Source: Ornithinimicrobium faecis | Lineage (GTDB): Bacteria > Actinomycetota > Actinomycetes > Actinomycetales > Dermatophilaceae | Length of the DNA: 64,000 nt | Assembly (NCBI RefSeq): GCF_023923225.1 | Contig: NZ_CP099489.1 | Span: 2,294,001 to 2,358,000, forward strand | Direction: 5' to 3' | Shown: positions 27,824 to 35,969 of the stretch, piece after piece | Layout: every line of letters starts with the position of its first letter | Position numbering within the stretch: the stretch's first letter is position 1 | Translations under genes and position numbers: made by a program | The notes under the pieces: generated by a model | Database searches by the model: none | Told to the model about the DNA's origin: nothing | Seen by the model: the letters and a program-made list of their open reading frames with translations, nothing else

Positions 27824-28639
27824 TCAGCCGTTCGGGAGAGTCACCCAGGCGCCGAACATTGGTGGCCCGATCACCGAGCCCCCGTGCTCGGCGATCTCGA
27901 CCTCGAGACGTTCCTCGAGGGTGTCGGGGTCGGCCCCTGCGGGCAGAAGTCCCAGTTGTTGAGCCACCGGCCACGCCGCAATTGCCCCTCCGGCCCAGCC
28001 GTAGGCCTGAGACCAGGGCCCGCCGCCGACCGGGGCCTCGAGCACCAGCTGCGGGTCCGGCAGCCCCGCTGCCCGGAAGGACTCGAACAAGGTGGTGCCG
28101 GCGCGTGGGTCTGCGCCGAGGCGGGTCAGAGTCTCCAGGAACCAGCTCTTGGTCTCATCCCACAGGGGTGTCGGGGTGCTCACCCAGTCGTAGGTCAGGT
28201 CCGGCTCCTGCACACAGAGCAGCCCACCGGGGCGCAACAGGCTGGCCGCCTGGCGCAGGACCGCTGCGGCGTCGACGACGTAGGGCAGGACGAGCCGGCC
28301 CACCACCGCGTCAAACTCGCCCCCGACCTGAGTGGCGAGCTCATTGACGTCTGCCTGCTGGAAGCTCACGTGCTCAGCAGCCGTGAGCCGCTGGGAGCGC
28401 TCGATGGCCAACGGGTCCCGGTCGACACCGAGGACCGATCCATCCGGGCCCACCATCGCGGCGGCGAGTCGGGAGACATTGCCAACCCCGCAGCCCAGGT
28501 CCAGGACCCGCATCCCCGGGGCGAGCCCGACCTCGTTGAACAGGCGCTGGGTGAGGGGGTCGAAGGAGGCCGACTGTGCCTGCAGGCGCCGCTCCTCGTC
28601 GGTTCTTGTGGAGAACGCGTAGATGTTCGTGCTGGTCAT
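27824..28639 (-). CDS. class I SAM-dependent methyltransferase
   Basis: A 271-residue methyltransferase. Motif I is VLDLGCGVGNVSRLAA, motif II VLGVDRDPLAIERSQ, and the acceptor-side block reads RPGGLLCVQEPDL. No specific substrate signature is visible. ATG at 28639 (MTSTNIYAFS) is chosen over upstream in-frame starts because the N-terminal sequence before it is shadow-like. It is convergent with the SIP gene (7-base gap) and divergent from the Nudix gene. Confidence 0.85.
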   Translation of the reverse strand: MTSTNIYAFSTRTDEERRLQAQSASFDPLTQRLFNEVGLAPGMRVLDLGCGVGNVSRLAAAMVGPDGSVLGVDRDPLAIERSQRLTAAEHVSFQQADVNELATQVGGEFDAVVGRLVLPYVVDAAAVLRQAASLLRPGGLLCVQEPDLTYDWVSTPTPLWDETKSWFLETLTRLGADPRAGTTLFESFRAAGLPDPQLVLEAPVGGGPWSQAYGWAGGAIAAWPVAQQLGLLPAGADPDTLEERLEVEIAEHGGSVIGPPMFGAWVTLPNG

Positions 28640-28764
28640 GGTGCTTCCGATCTGTGGTGAGTGTTCGATGACCCGTGGGCGGGCGCACGTGGGGGAGCGC
28701 GCGACCCGTTGTCCTCCGTGCGGGACGGATGCGCCATCTTGGGTGTTCGGAGACAGGAGCACAG

Positions 28765-29508
28765 GTGACCCACCCCGCAGGAGACCGAGCAGTCGTCCCT
28801 GACCCCCTCGCTTATGACGCAGCCCTCCGGGAGCGGGTCGCGGCCAACTTGGCCGGACACGAGCGGTGGGTCGCCGACCTGGCCGACCGCCCACACGCCG
28901 CTGTCGCTGTCGTGCTCGTGGACTCCACGGCGCAGGACGTGGTGACCTGGGCCCGTGACGGGGACGGGATGGTGGATGAGGACCCGCGCCTGCCGCACAA
29001 GCGGCTGCTGGGTGCAGCGGGTGGCGCGGCTTTCCTGTTGTGTCGCAGGGCGCTGACGATGCGCCTGCACCCCGGCCAGTTCGCGCTGCCCGGTGGGCGG
29101 CTGGAGCCGGGGGAGAGCGTGGTCGAGGCGGCTCTGCGGGAGACGCACGAAGAGGTTGGACTGGAGCTGGCTCCCGACCAGGTGCTCGGGCTGCTCGACG
29201 ACTATGAGACCCGGTCCGGGTTCGTGATGACGCCCGTTGTCGTCTGGGGTGGTGCGGCTCAGGTGCGACCAGACCCCAGTGAGGTGCATGCGGTCTTCCG
29301 GATTGGACTGCACCAACTGCAGCGCCCCGACTCGCCGCGCTTCACCACGATCGCCGAGAGTGACCGGCCGGTGGTGTCGGTGCCGCTGGGGGCGGCGTTG
29401 ATCCACGCACCCACGGCGGCGGTCCTCGTGCAGCTCAACTGGCTGGGTCTGCTGGGGCTGGCCGACCCGGTGCACGACTTTGAGCAACCGGTGTTCGCGT
29501 GGCGATGA
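28765..29508 (+). CDS. Nudix hydrolase, CoA-pyrophosphatase-like
   Basis: A 247-residue Nudix protein. The Nudix box G-x5-E-x7-REx2EExG is present as GGRLEPGESVVEAALRETHEEVG, preceded by LTMRLHPGQFALPGG, the upstream motif typical of CoA pyrophosphatases of the NudL/YeaB kind. GTG at 28765 follows ACAGGAGCACAG. The exact substrate is inferred only from the HPGQ motif. Confidence 0.87.
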   Translation: MTHPAGDRAVVPDPLAYDAALRERVAANLAGHERWVADLADRPHAAVAVVLVDSTAQDVVTWARDGDGMVDEDPRLPHKRLLGAAGGAAFLLCRRALTMRLHPGQFALPGGRLEPGESVVEAALRETHEEVGLELAPDQVLGLLDDYETRSGFVMTPVVVWGGAAQVRPDPSEVHAVFRIGLHQLQRPDSPRFTTIAESDRPVVSVPLGAALIHAPTAAVLVQLNWLGLLGLADPVHDFEQPVFAWR

Positions 29509-29675
29509 CGACTGCCGTTCAGGCGGTTCGTCCAGTGGGCGTTTCGTGACCGTCATACCCATCTCTCGTCGGTGATTCACGACTGATGGGGACGCTAGAA
29601 GCGAGCTCTTTCAACTGACTTTCGGACCAGGTGGCACACCGTCCCGCAACGCTGTCCGGCATGCCATGCCGTCAT

Positions 29676-30716
29676 TCAGTCGCGGATCGTCCGCGTGACC
29701 ACGTAGTGGTTGTCGCGGACCAGGATGTTGGTCCGGCCCAGGGCCTTGAGCCGAGGCAGGTACGGCAGGTGTGCGTTGAACACCATGAGCAGTTCGCCGC
29801 CGGAGATCAACACCCGTCCAGCGTCCTTGATCATCTTCAGCGTCGGGGTGGAGTCCTTGGTCGTGCCCACGTGGAAGGGTGGATTGCTGACGACTGCGGC
29901 GATCGAGGCGTCGGCAAACTCGCTCAGTCCGTCTGCCCGGCGCACGTCGACACTGCCAGAGGTGGTCAGTCGCGCTGAGGCGACGGCCGCGGCAGACACG
30001 TCGACCGCCGTCACGTTGGCGAATCTGCGGGCGAGGAGAGCGGCGAGGATGCCCGTGCCGCAGCCGAGGTCGACGACCGTGCCTTCGGTGTCCGTGAGGT
30101 GGTGCAGTTGGCTGATCAGAAGCGCCGTCCCTGCATCCAGTCGAGTGCCGGCGAAGACGGCCCCGTGAGCGTGAACGGTCAGGCCAAGGTCGTCGTGGTG
30201 TCGCTGTTGTGGCCAGGGCTGCTTCACCGCCTTGGGCCCTGCTGCATGCAAGACCCGTGACTTCTGTCGCCCGAGGCTGGCTCGCACCTCCTCGAAGCTC
30301 GTGGCAAGCACCGCATTCATCGACGGAGTCATGTGCTTGGTCCGCCCACCGGCAACCAGGCGGACATCGTTGGCGCCGATCTGGGCGGCGGTCCGAGCCA
30401 TCTCATCCAGGGCGTCCAGCGACTTGGGCAGCCGCAACACCACCAGTTGGGTGCCGACGAGGGCCGAGGTGAGGTCCGCGGCGATCTCCACGCCCAGGTG
30501 GGTCAGCCGGCGTTCGTTGACGAGACTGTCGCTATGCGCGACCACACTCGAGCTCGTCCGGTCGGCCAGAGCCGCAGCCAGAGCGCCGTGGGCGTCATCG
30601 AGCACCGCGATCCGTCCCGAGGGGAGTTCCCCGAGCTCGTCGAGCAGGAGGAGGTCCACGGGATCAAGAGAGTTCGACGCGGGGTCTGGAGCGTCGGTTC
30701 GGCCGGCAGTGGTCAC
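29676..30716 (-). CDS. rRNA (guanine-N2)-methyltransferase family, RlmG/RsmC-like
   Basis: A two-domain methyltransferase (346 aa). The N-terminal half is a degenerate copy (VVLRLPKSLDALDEMARTAAQIGANDVRLVAGGRTKHM); the C-terminal half has the SAM site VVDLGCGTGILAALLARRF and the catalytic NPPF in VVSNPPFHVG. This duplicated layout is that of RlmG and RsmC, which methylate guanine N2 in rRNA. GTG 30716 is taken as start; the frame is open to 30842. Confidence 0.88.
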   Translation of the reverse strand: MTTAGRTDAPDPASNSLDPVDLLLLDELGELPSGRIAVLDDAHGALAAALADRTSSSVVAHSDSLVNERRLTHLGVEIAADLTSALVGTQLVVLRLPKSLDALDEMARTAAQIGANDVRLVAGGRTKHMTPSMNAVLATSFEEVRASLGRQKSRVLHAAGPKAVKQPWPQQRHHDDLGLTVHAHGAVFAGTRLDAGTALLISQLHHLTDTEGTVVDLGCGTGILAALLARRFANVTAVDVSAAAVASARLTTSGSVDVRRADGLSEFADASIAAVVSNPPFHVGTTKDSTPTLKMIKDAGRVLISGGELLMVFNAHLPYLPRLKALGRTNILVRDNHYVVTRTIRD

Positions 30717-30842
30717 TGAGCCATTCTCTACTCTGCACGACAAGGGCGCCGACCTGACCGGTCGCCTGCCTGAGATGGTGCTGCTCGCCAACCGTCCGGG
30801 AGGGACTGGCGGCACAATGGCCGTGTCAGGCAGACTCGGCAC

Positions 30843-31670
30843 ATGGCCTTAGATGACGCGGACACGAGGGGGCTCCCTCGGTATACGCATGGGCACGAGG
30901 TGGCGACGCTCGCCTCACACGGCACTCGGACGGCAGCCAACTCCTGCGCCTATCTCCTGCCTGTCCTCGAGCCGGGCATGAGCCTGCTGGACGTCGGGTG
31001 CGGACCCGGGACCATCACTCTCGACCTGGCCCAACTGGTGGCGCCAGGGCAGGTCGTCGGGCTTGAGAATGTGGAGGCCCCGCTGATCTCAGCGCGGTCG
31101 AGGGCGAAAGAACGAGGGGACACGCTGACCCGGTTCGAGGTCGGTGACGCGCTGCACCTGCCGTTCGAGGACGACACCTTCGACGTGGTCCACGCCCACC
31201 AGGTGCTGCAGCACCTGCCGGATCCGGTGCTGGCGCTCCAGGAGATGGCCCGCGTCTGCCGAGCCGGTGGTTGGGTGGCCGTCCGGGATGCCGACTACGC
31301 GGCCATGGCCTGGCATCCGGCCTCGCCCGAGCTGGAGGAGTGGCGCACGCTCTATCGTGCCGTGGCGCGGGCCAATGATGCTGAGCCGGACGCCGCGCGG
31401 CACCTGCGCGCTTGGGCACTGGCGGCAGCGCTGCACGAGGTGAGTTTCACAGCAACGGCGTGGAACTACGCCGATGCTGAGACGTGCCAGTGGTGGGGGG
31501 AGAGCCAGGCGGTGCGGTATGGCGGTCAGACCTTCACCGAGCAGGCTGCACGACAAGGGGCCACGGCTGAGAGCCTCGATCGGATCGTGGCCGGATGGCG
31601 TGCTTGGGGAGGAGCGCCGGACGCATGGTTCATGATCCCCAATGGTGAACTCCTGGCGCGGATCACGTGA
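30843..31670 (+). CDS. UbiE-like class I methyltransferase
   Basis: A 275-residue SAM-dependent methyltransferase: motif I LLDVGCGPGTITLDLA, motif II LENVEAPL, acceptor region DALHLPFEDDTFDVVHAHQVLQHLPDP and RAGGWVAVRDADY. The N-terminal GLPRYTHGHEVATLASHGTRTAANSCAYLLP is common in actinobacterial small-molecule methyltransferases. No cluster context identifies the substrate. Confidence 0.87.
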   Translation: MALDDADTRGLPRYTHGHEVATLASHGTRTAANSCAYLLPVLEPGMSLLDVGCGPGTITLDLAQLVAPGQVVGLENVEAPLISARSRAKERGDTLTRFEVGDALHLPFEDDTFDVVHAHQVLQHLPDPVLALQEMARVCRAGGWVAVRDADYAAMAWHPASPELEEWRTLYRAVARANDAEPDAARHLRAWALAAALHEVSFTATAWNYADAETCQWWGESQAVRYGGQTFTEQAARQGATAESLDRIVAGWRAWGGAPDAWFMIPNGELLARIT

Positions 31671-31731
31671 GCTATGACGTGCAGGCTCCACTTGACACAC
31701 CGCGGCTGGGTGAGGGGCGACAAATGGGGGA

Positions 31732-32120
31732 GTGGTGTCTCGATCATCGTGTCCAGAACCCCCCGCTCTGGGATCAACGGAATCACGGCGGCTCGTGACC
31801 ATGTTGGCGTGCGGTGTCCTACTTACTGCCTGCCTCGGAGATCCGCCCCCGGAGCCTGCAACTGCGCCGCTCGAGGTCGTCATGGACACGTGCGGGCTCA
31901 ATCGAGACCAGGTGGCACCTGGTACGCATGACGTCAGCATCGTGGGGGCAGGACAGCTCGTGGTCACTGACGAGGCCGGCACCGAAGTCCTCGCTACGGA
32001 CAGCGACGGACAGAGCGCGCTGGGCAATTGGTAACAACTGCGCAGACGTACACGTTCAAGTGCGTCACGGACAGCGGCGAGGGCGAGGCGACTTTCAATT
32101 CGCTCGCGCAAACAGCGTGA
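31732..32120 (+). pseudogene. small lipoprotein, frameshifted near 32024
   Basis: The first frame (31732-32034) has a lipoprotein signal ending in LLTAC, then EVVMDTCGLNRDQVAPGTHDVSIVGAGQLVVTDEAG. It stops after SALGNW. One base earlier in phase, the sequence continues naturally as GQLVTTAQTYTFKCVTDSGEG and ends at a TGA at 32118. Restoring one G in the run at about 32020-32024 joins them, giving a protein with two cysteines that could pair. The start is uncertain. Function unknown. Confidence 0.6.
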
Positions 32121-32250
32121 CCGTATGCGGGCCTCTTCGTGGCCTCTGCGGTGAACTGGCAGGCCGCGGACAACCTGCTTCTCCGTGAGTCAGGACCGCG
32201 GCGACATACGTTATGTCCCGATGTTGCCGGTCGCGCGCACCCGCCTGAGG

Positions 32251-32267
32251 GTCAACCTTAGGTTGAC
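32251..32267. promoter_or_regulatory. palindromic operator candidate upstream of the toxin-like gene
   Basis: GTCAACC-TTA-GGTTGAC is a perfect inverted repeat with 7-base arms and a 3-base spacer, 22 bases before the GTG at 32290. TTGACG overlapping its right arm could be a -35 element. Its position suits autoregulation by the toxin-antitoxin-like pair. Confidence 0.6.
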
Positions 32268-32289
32268 GAATGATGCGTCGCTGTCTAGG

Positions 32290-32517
32290 GTGAGGGTGCG
32301 GTTGACGGACTCAGCGTTCAGGCATGGGATCGCCGAAGCCGACATTCTGCACGCGTTCAGAAACGCGGTGCGACTCGTGGAGATCGAGCAGTACGGCGAG
32401 GAGCGGCTCGTCGTCATCGGGCCAGACCGGGCTGGCCACTGGCTGGAGTTGGTAGCCATGCCAGCCCATGATGCAGGCCGGATTATCCCTGCCGATGGAA
32501 GTTCTACGAGTTCTTGA
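32290..32517 (+). CDS. BrnT/DUF4258-like toxin candidate
   Basis: A compact basic protein (75 aa from GTG 32290; the frame is open to 32185). RLTDSAFRHGIAEADILHAF, an EEYGEERLVVIG-like strand (here QYGEERLVVIGPDRAGHWLELV) and a short C-terminal tail follow the BrnT/DUF4258 RNase-fold pattern, in which xHGI/V and the following Glu-rich helix are conserved. It is followed 15 bases later by a small gene of antitoxin size. The toxin reading is by family resemblance; activity is not shown. Confidence 0.6.
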   Translation: MRVRLTDSAFRHGIAEADILHAFRNAVRLVEIEQYGEERLVVIGPDRAGHWLELVAMPAHDAGRIIPADGSSTSS

Positions 32518-32532
32518 AGTGAGGTGATCTGC

Positions 32533-32799
32533 ATGGCAACAACGAACATCAACGACATCGAGAAGGTGCTGGACGACCTCGACCCAGCAACGGGCCAAGT
32601 TCGCGACGCCGTTCACTTCCGTCGGATTATCGCGGCGAAGGAAGGAGTGGCTCAGGCCGAGCGCGAACTGCACGATGCCGTTCGCGCGGCACGCGAAGCC
32701 GGTGACTCCTGGTTGAGTATCGGTCTAGCGCTCGGCGTTACGAAGCAGGCCGCACAGAAGCGCTTCGGCCGCTCATCAAAGGCCTCGTCGCGACAGTAG
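32533..32799 (+). CDS. putative antitoxin / small HTH-like protein
   Basis: An 88-residue helical protein: a coiled N-terminal part (VAQAERELHDAVRAAREAGDSW) and a C-terminal helix-turn-helix-like segment SWLSIGLALGVTKQAAQKRFGR. ATG at 32533 has GAGGTGAT at the right distance; a GTG at 32524 is less likely. It directly follows the BrnT-like gene, so an antitoxin that binds DNA through its C-terminus is the natural inference. Confidence 0.6.
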   Translation: MATTNINDIEKVLDDLDPATGQVRDAVHFRRIIAAKEGVAQAERELHDAVRAAREAGDSWLSIGLALGVTKQAAQKRFGRSSKASSRQ

Positions 32800-33192
32800 C
32801 GTGCGGCCACGCTCGCCGTTGAGGGCCGACGTTTCACACTGTCAGGCCACGGGCGCCAGTGTCGCCGGTGGGGCAGTGGCTGGAGCCGAGCGAGATGATC
32901 CATCGGATGCAGTAAGCAGAGGTTGACTTTACATAATGTGCCTTATCGGCGTTACTCTTGGGGCGGGATTCGATGCCGAGATGAGTCTGCTTCACCTGCA
33001 CCGCCCAGTACGCGGGTCGACATCCAGGGGCAGTCACTAATGCTTGCGTCTGACACGAACTCTCGTCCTCGTCTCGCGCTGCCGCAGTTATCGAGTGGCG
33101 GCAGCGGTCGCTTGTGTACGCCTCGAAATGTCTAGCAATAGTCCAATACTGGCCTCGTTCGGCGGGCATGTTCTGACGGCTGACCCGAATTC
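32800..33192. other. gene-free stretch around the dif-like site
   Basis: No convincing gene is visible in these 393 bases. Reading frames in both strands lack family likeness and have irregular composition. The base composition is lower in GC than the surroundings. The only structured element I see is the dif-like site at 32926-32953. Confidence 0.6.
32926..32953 (-). other. dif-like XerC/XerD recombination site
   Basis: Read on the minus strand it is AACGCCGATAA - GGCACA - TTATGTAAAGT: an 11-base XerC-type arm, a 6-base centre and an 11-base XerD-type arm. It fits the bacterial dif layout ATAA-N6-TTATGT, and its arms contain the GCCGATAA and TTATGT..AAGT elements typical of actinobacterial dif. 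It could be the chromosomal dif or an attachment site of a Xer-dependent mobile element. Confidence 0.65.
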
Positions 33193-33515
33193 TTAGTGTG
33201 CGGTGAACGGGCTGTGGACGCCGTCGTAGGCCAGCCGGAGCATCATGCCCTCGTGTGCGTGAGGCAGGTTGTGGCAGTGATTCATCCAGATGCCAGGATT
33301 CGTCGCACGAAAGGCCACCTCCCAGACCTCGCCAGGACGCACGTCGACCGTGTCGACCCACAAGGGACTCCCGGAGGCCTGGGTGTCGTCCCGGGACACG
33401 ATCAGCACGGCATGGCCATGAAGGTGCCAGGGGTGGGTCTCCAGGCTGCGATTGACAACGGTGAAGCGCACGACATCGCCCTCAGCGACCAGTTGGTCCG
33501 GGATCGACGGGTGTC
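33193..33515 (-). pseudogene. multicopper oxidase, C-terminal remnant
   Basis: The C-terminal cupredoxin domain of a multicopper oxidase is clear: IPDQLVAEGDVVRFTVVNRS, the type 2/3 copper motif HPWHLHGH, and HCHNLPHAHEGMM with the T1 ligands. Everything N-terminal to about residue P of SIPDQ is missing, and the frame upstream reads antisense to a PucR-type fragment. About 100 residues remain of a protein normally 450-550 long. Confidence 0.85.
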
Positions 33516-33529
33516 CACGGACGCCTATT

Positions 33530-33711
33530 GCAGCACCGGCTCGGTGCGCCACGCCGCCACTCGACTGCACCTGCACCACAGCAGCGTGGCGCGACGCCTC
33601 GAGAACATTGGCAAGAGGTTGGGCATGGAACTCACCACCCCCTCCGGGCTGGTCCGTGGCCAGCTAGCCCTCACCGCCTGGCGACTGCGGGGGCCACTCC
33701 CCCTCCCCTAG
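33530..33711 (+). pseudogene. PucR/CdaR-type regulator, C-terminal HTH remnant
   Basis: Only the C-terminal DNA-binding domain of a PucR-type regulator is left: SVRHAATRLHLHHSSVARRL followed by GMELTTPSGLVRGQLALTAWRL. The usual several hundred N-terminal residues are absent; upstream the frame is antisense to the multicopper-oxidase remnant. The stop overlaps the end of the convergent LysE gene. Confidence 0.8.
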
Positions 33712-34316
33712 CGGCTCTGCACGGCAAGTCGGCCCGCGAGTGCCACGAACGTTGCTGCGAAGATCTTGCGCATCGTGACCAGCATCCGTGGCCTTGAGAG
33801 CACCTGGTTGCGCAGGCCGGCAGCGAGCGCTCCGTAGGCGGCGAACACCACGAACGTGAGCGCCATGAAGACGGCACTGAGCCCCAGCATCGCCAGGACG
33901 GCACCCTCGCCAGCGGGGACGAACTGGGGCAGGAAGGCGAAAAAGAAGATGGTGAGCTTGGGGTTCAGTAGGTTCAGCGTGATGCCCGTAGACACCAGCG
34001 CCCAGGCTGAGGTCGGCTCCGTTTCCCGGTCGAGGGACAGGGAGCCCTTGTCGCGCCACGTGGTCCAGGCCAGGTAGAGCAGGTAGGCGACGCCGGCGTA
34101 CTTGATGATCGCGAAGGCCACTCCGCTCGCCTGGAGAACGGCGGCGAGACCGGTGATCGCGGCCACGAGGTGGGGCAACGTCCCCAGGGTGCAGGCGAAC
34201 GCGGCCAGGGTGCTTGCCCGGGCTCCACGGGCCAGGCCCGTGCCGATGGTGAACAGGGCCCCGGTGCCCGGTGTCGCGACGATGACCAGTGCTGTGAGCA
34301 GGAAGGCTGCCGACAT
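33708..34316 (-). CDS. LysE/RhtB family amino-acid exporter
   Basis: A 202-residue inner-membrane exporter with six hydrophobic segments. ATPGTGALFTIGTGLARGARASTLAAFACTLG is the LysE-family N-terminal signature (P-G-P/T region followed by G..G), and NLLNPKLTIFFFAFLPQFV is the conserved TM4-5 block. The substrate is probably an amino acid or small metabolite; it cannot be fixed from sequence. Confidence 0.9.
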   Translation of the reverse strand: MSAAFLLTALVIVATPGTGALFTIGTGLARGARASTLAAFACTLGTLPHLVAAITGLAAVLQASGVAFAIIKYAGVAYLLYLAWTTWRDKGSLSLDRETEPTSAWALVSTGITLNLLNPKLTIFFFAFLPQFVPAGEGAVLAMLGLSAVFMALTFVVFAAYGALAAGLRNQVLSRPRMLVTMRKIFAATFVALAGRLAVQSR

Positions 34317-34463
34317 GTCAGTCCCTCGTGCGCGGCGCGGTGCCGCGTCGGGCAGCTGCTGGTGCCGGTGGGAAGGCTGGGTCCATGCCCCATCAAAGCA
34401 GCGCAGGGGCCTCGGTCCGCAACCTATTTACGGCCGCGTCCCCCCGCCAGCGGACCGGGAGTG

Positions 34464-34509
34464 TGCCCCGATCGGGCGTCAGGAGCTGCCCCGATCGGGT
34501 GTCAGGAGT
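34464..34509. repeat. two 23 bp tandem repeats
   Basis: Copies at 34464-34486 and 34487-34509 of TGCCCCGATCGGGCGTCAGG plus three bases, with a degenerate third start at 34510. Each contains the palindrome CCCGATCGGG. They overlap the stop codon of the nitroreductase gene (34502-34504). Confidence 0.85.
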
Positions 34510-35053
34510 TGCCCGGAGCGGGCCTGCCGAACTGACCCCAACTGCTGATCTCCTCGATGGGCTTGCGACCGGACAGCTGAGGTGCGGCCTGCTCCTGGGA
34601 GACGTCTGTGTAGCCCAGGCCGATGGCGGACCACGGCTCCAGGTGGTCCGGAATCCCGAGCAGGTCACGCACCTGCTGACGTTGTGCTCGGTGGCTGAAC
34701 CAGGCCGTGCCACTGCCGATGCCCAGGGCCTTGCCCGCGAGCATGACGCGCTCCTGCAGGCGGCCGTCATCGTAGGCGACCCCGCGGTTATCCCCCTCCA
34801 TGGCGACGACGATGGACGCAGTGACGTTCTCGAGGAAGCCGGCGAAATCACCGCAGCCGGCGAGAGCCTTGTTGGTCTCGGGGTCAGTCACCACCACCAG
34901 GTGCCACGGCTGGGTGTTCTTGGCGCTCCCGGTCCACCGGGCCACCTCGAGGAGCTCCTCGAGGTCAGCCTGCGCCACCGGGGTGTCCAGGAACCGCCGG
35001 GACTGACGCAGACTCTTCAGGGCGGTTAGTAGAATGGCATTCTGGTTTGTCAT
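34502..35053 (-). CDS. nitroreductase family protein
   Basis: An FMN-dependent nitroreductase-fold protein (183 aa). LRQSRRFLDTPVAQADLEELLEVARWTGSAKNTQPWHLVVV carries the S/R-R FMN phosphate contacts and the typical N.QPW motif; GIGSGTAWFSHRAQR and GLGYTD are the later FMN-binding blocks. ATG 35053 (MTNQNAILL) is preferred over 35068. Substrate unknown. Confidence 0.88.
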   Translation of the reverse strand: MTNQNAILLTALKSLRQSRRFLDTPVAQADLEELLEVARWTGSAKNTQPWHLVVVTDPETNKALAGCGDFAGFLENVTASIVVAMEGDNRGVAYDDGRLQERVMLAGKALGIGSGTAWFSHRAQRQQVRDLLGIPDHLEPWSAIGLGYTDVSQEQAAPQLSGRKPIEEISSWGQFGRPAPGNS

Positions 35054-35077
35054 GTCCCCATCATGCACGACAACACC

Positions 35078-35509
35078 TCACTGGGCGTCGCCACTCGACC
35101 TCGTGCCGCCGATGACCTGACCAGCGAGATGTTTTGGCGCCTGGAGACAGTAGGACTCGGTGAGCATCTCCCCCAACTCCTCCCAGTCGGTGCTCTCGTC
35201 CAGGACGATGCCCACGACGTTGTCGCCCCAGCCGGCCTTGAAATAGGGCGGACCGGAGTGCTCGAAGACCATCACCTCGCCCAGCTCGGCGCGAAAGACG
35301 ACCCGGAAGAGCTGGTCCTCGCCGCCGAACACATGGGCAATCGTTGCCTGGCCGACTCGCCAGCGGGTGCCCACCCAGGCACGCTCCTGATAGGCCTCCG
35401 GGAGCGTGTCAAAGAGGTCGCTAAGACGCTGGATCCACTCTGGCGGGACATCGGGACGATCAGCCACAGCAGCAGTCTGCACCACGGCACGGACAGTGCC
35501 ACCGGTCAC
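35078..35509 (-). CDS. MmcQ/YjbR family protein
   Basis: A 143-residue YjbR-like protein (double-wing fold, biochemical role unsettled). Conserved features: LPEAYQERAWVGTRWRVGQATIAHVF near the start, VFEHSGPPYFKAGWGDNVVGIVLD and the C-terminal ESYCLQAPKHLAGQV. The GTG start overlaps the stop of the barstar-like gene (GTGA), so both are on one transcript. Confidence 0.85.
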   Translation of the reverse strand: MTGGTVRAVVQTAAVADRPDVPPEWIQRLSDLFDTLPEAYQERAWVGTRWRVGQATIAHVFGGEDQLFRVVFRAELGEVMVFEHSGPPYFKAGWGDNVVGIVLDESTDWEELGEMLTESYCLQAPKHLAGQVIGGTRSSGDAQ

Positions 35510-35967
35510 TCGGGACGGTCGAAGTCAGGGCCGTCGCCCACCGCAAAGACGACGAGCTCAACCCGGGTGTGATTGGCCGGGTTCTGAGCCGGCATGTCGC
35601 CGATCTGCGTCTCGAGCAACCCCCACCCGACCTCGGCCAGCGTGGCCGGAGCGACCCGTGCCATGACCTCCAGGTGCCGCCAGATGACGGCCACGCGCTG
35701 ACCGTCGTGGTCCACGACGAACTGACCGATGCAGTCGTTGAAGGCATCCCACCCGGCGCCATACCAGTCGGGGAAGCCAAAGACCTCGCCGATGTGGCGG
35801 TGCGCCTCCGGGCGGGAGGTCATGCGACGTCCGTCGAGCTCGATCCGCAGATAGCCCCACCGGTCCAGGTGGGCGTCCAGCAGGGGCCAGGCATCCACGT
35901 GGACGTGGGACAGCGGGCCGGAGCGCAGGAACGGCAGGTCACGGCGGGCGTTGGGACGGTCAGGCAC
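35506..35967 (-). CDS. barstar family protein
   Basis: A 153-residue protein with the barstar (ribonuclease inhibitor) fold signature: IELDGRRMTSRPEAHRHIGEVFGFPDWYGAGWDAFNDCIGQF, where FPDWYG.GWDAFNDC is the RNase-contact helix. No barnase-type toxin gene is adjacent. It may be an orphan immunity protein, or a housekeeping paralogue as in many actinobacteria. Confidence 0.85.
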   Translation of the reverse strand: MPDRPNARRDLPFLRSGPLSHVHVDAWPLLDAHLDRWGYLRIELDGRRMTSRPEAHRHIGEVFGFPDWYGAGWDAFNDCIGQFVVDHDGQRVAVIWRHLEVMARVAPATLAEVGWGLLETQIGDMPAQNPANHTRVELVVFAVGDGPDFDRPE

Positions 35968-35969
35968 AG

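Noticed and set aside
32834..33361. A 175-codon minus-strand frame covering the dif-like site
   Set aside because: No recognisable family, irregular composition, and its 5' part is antisense to the recognisable multicopper-oxidase fragment region.
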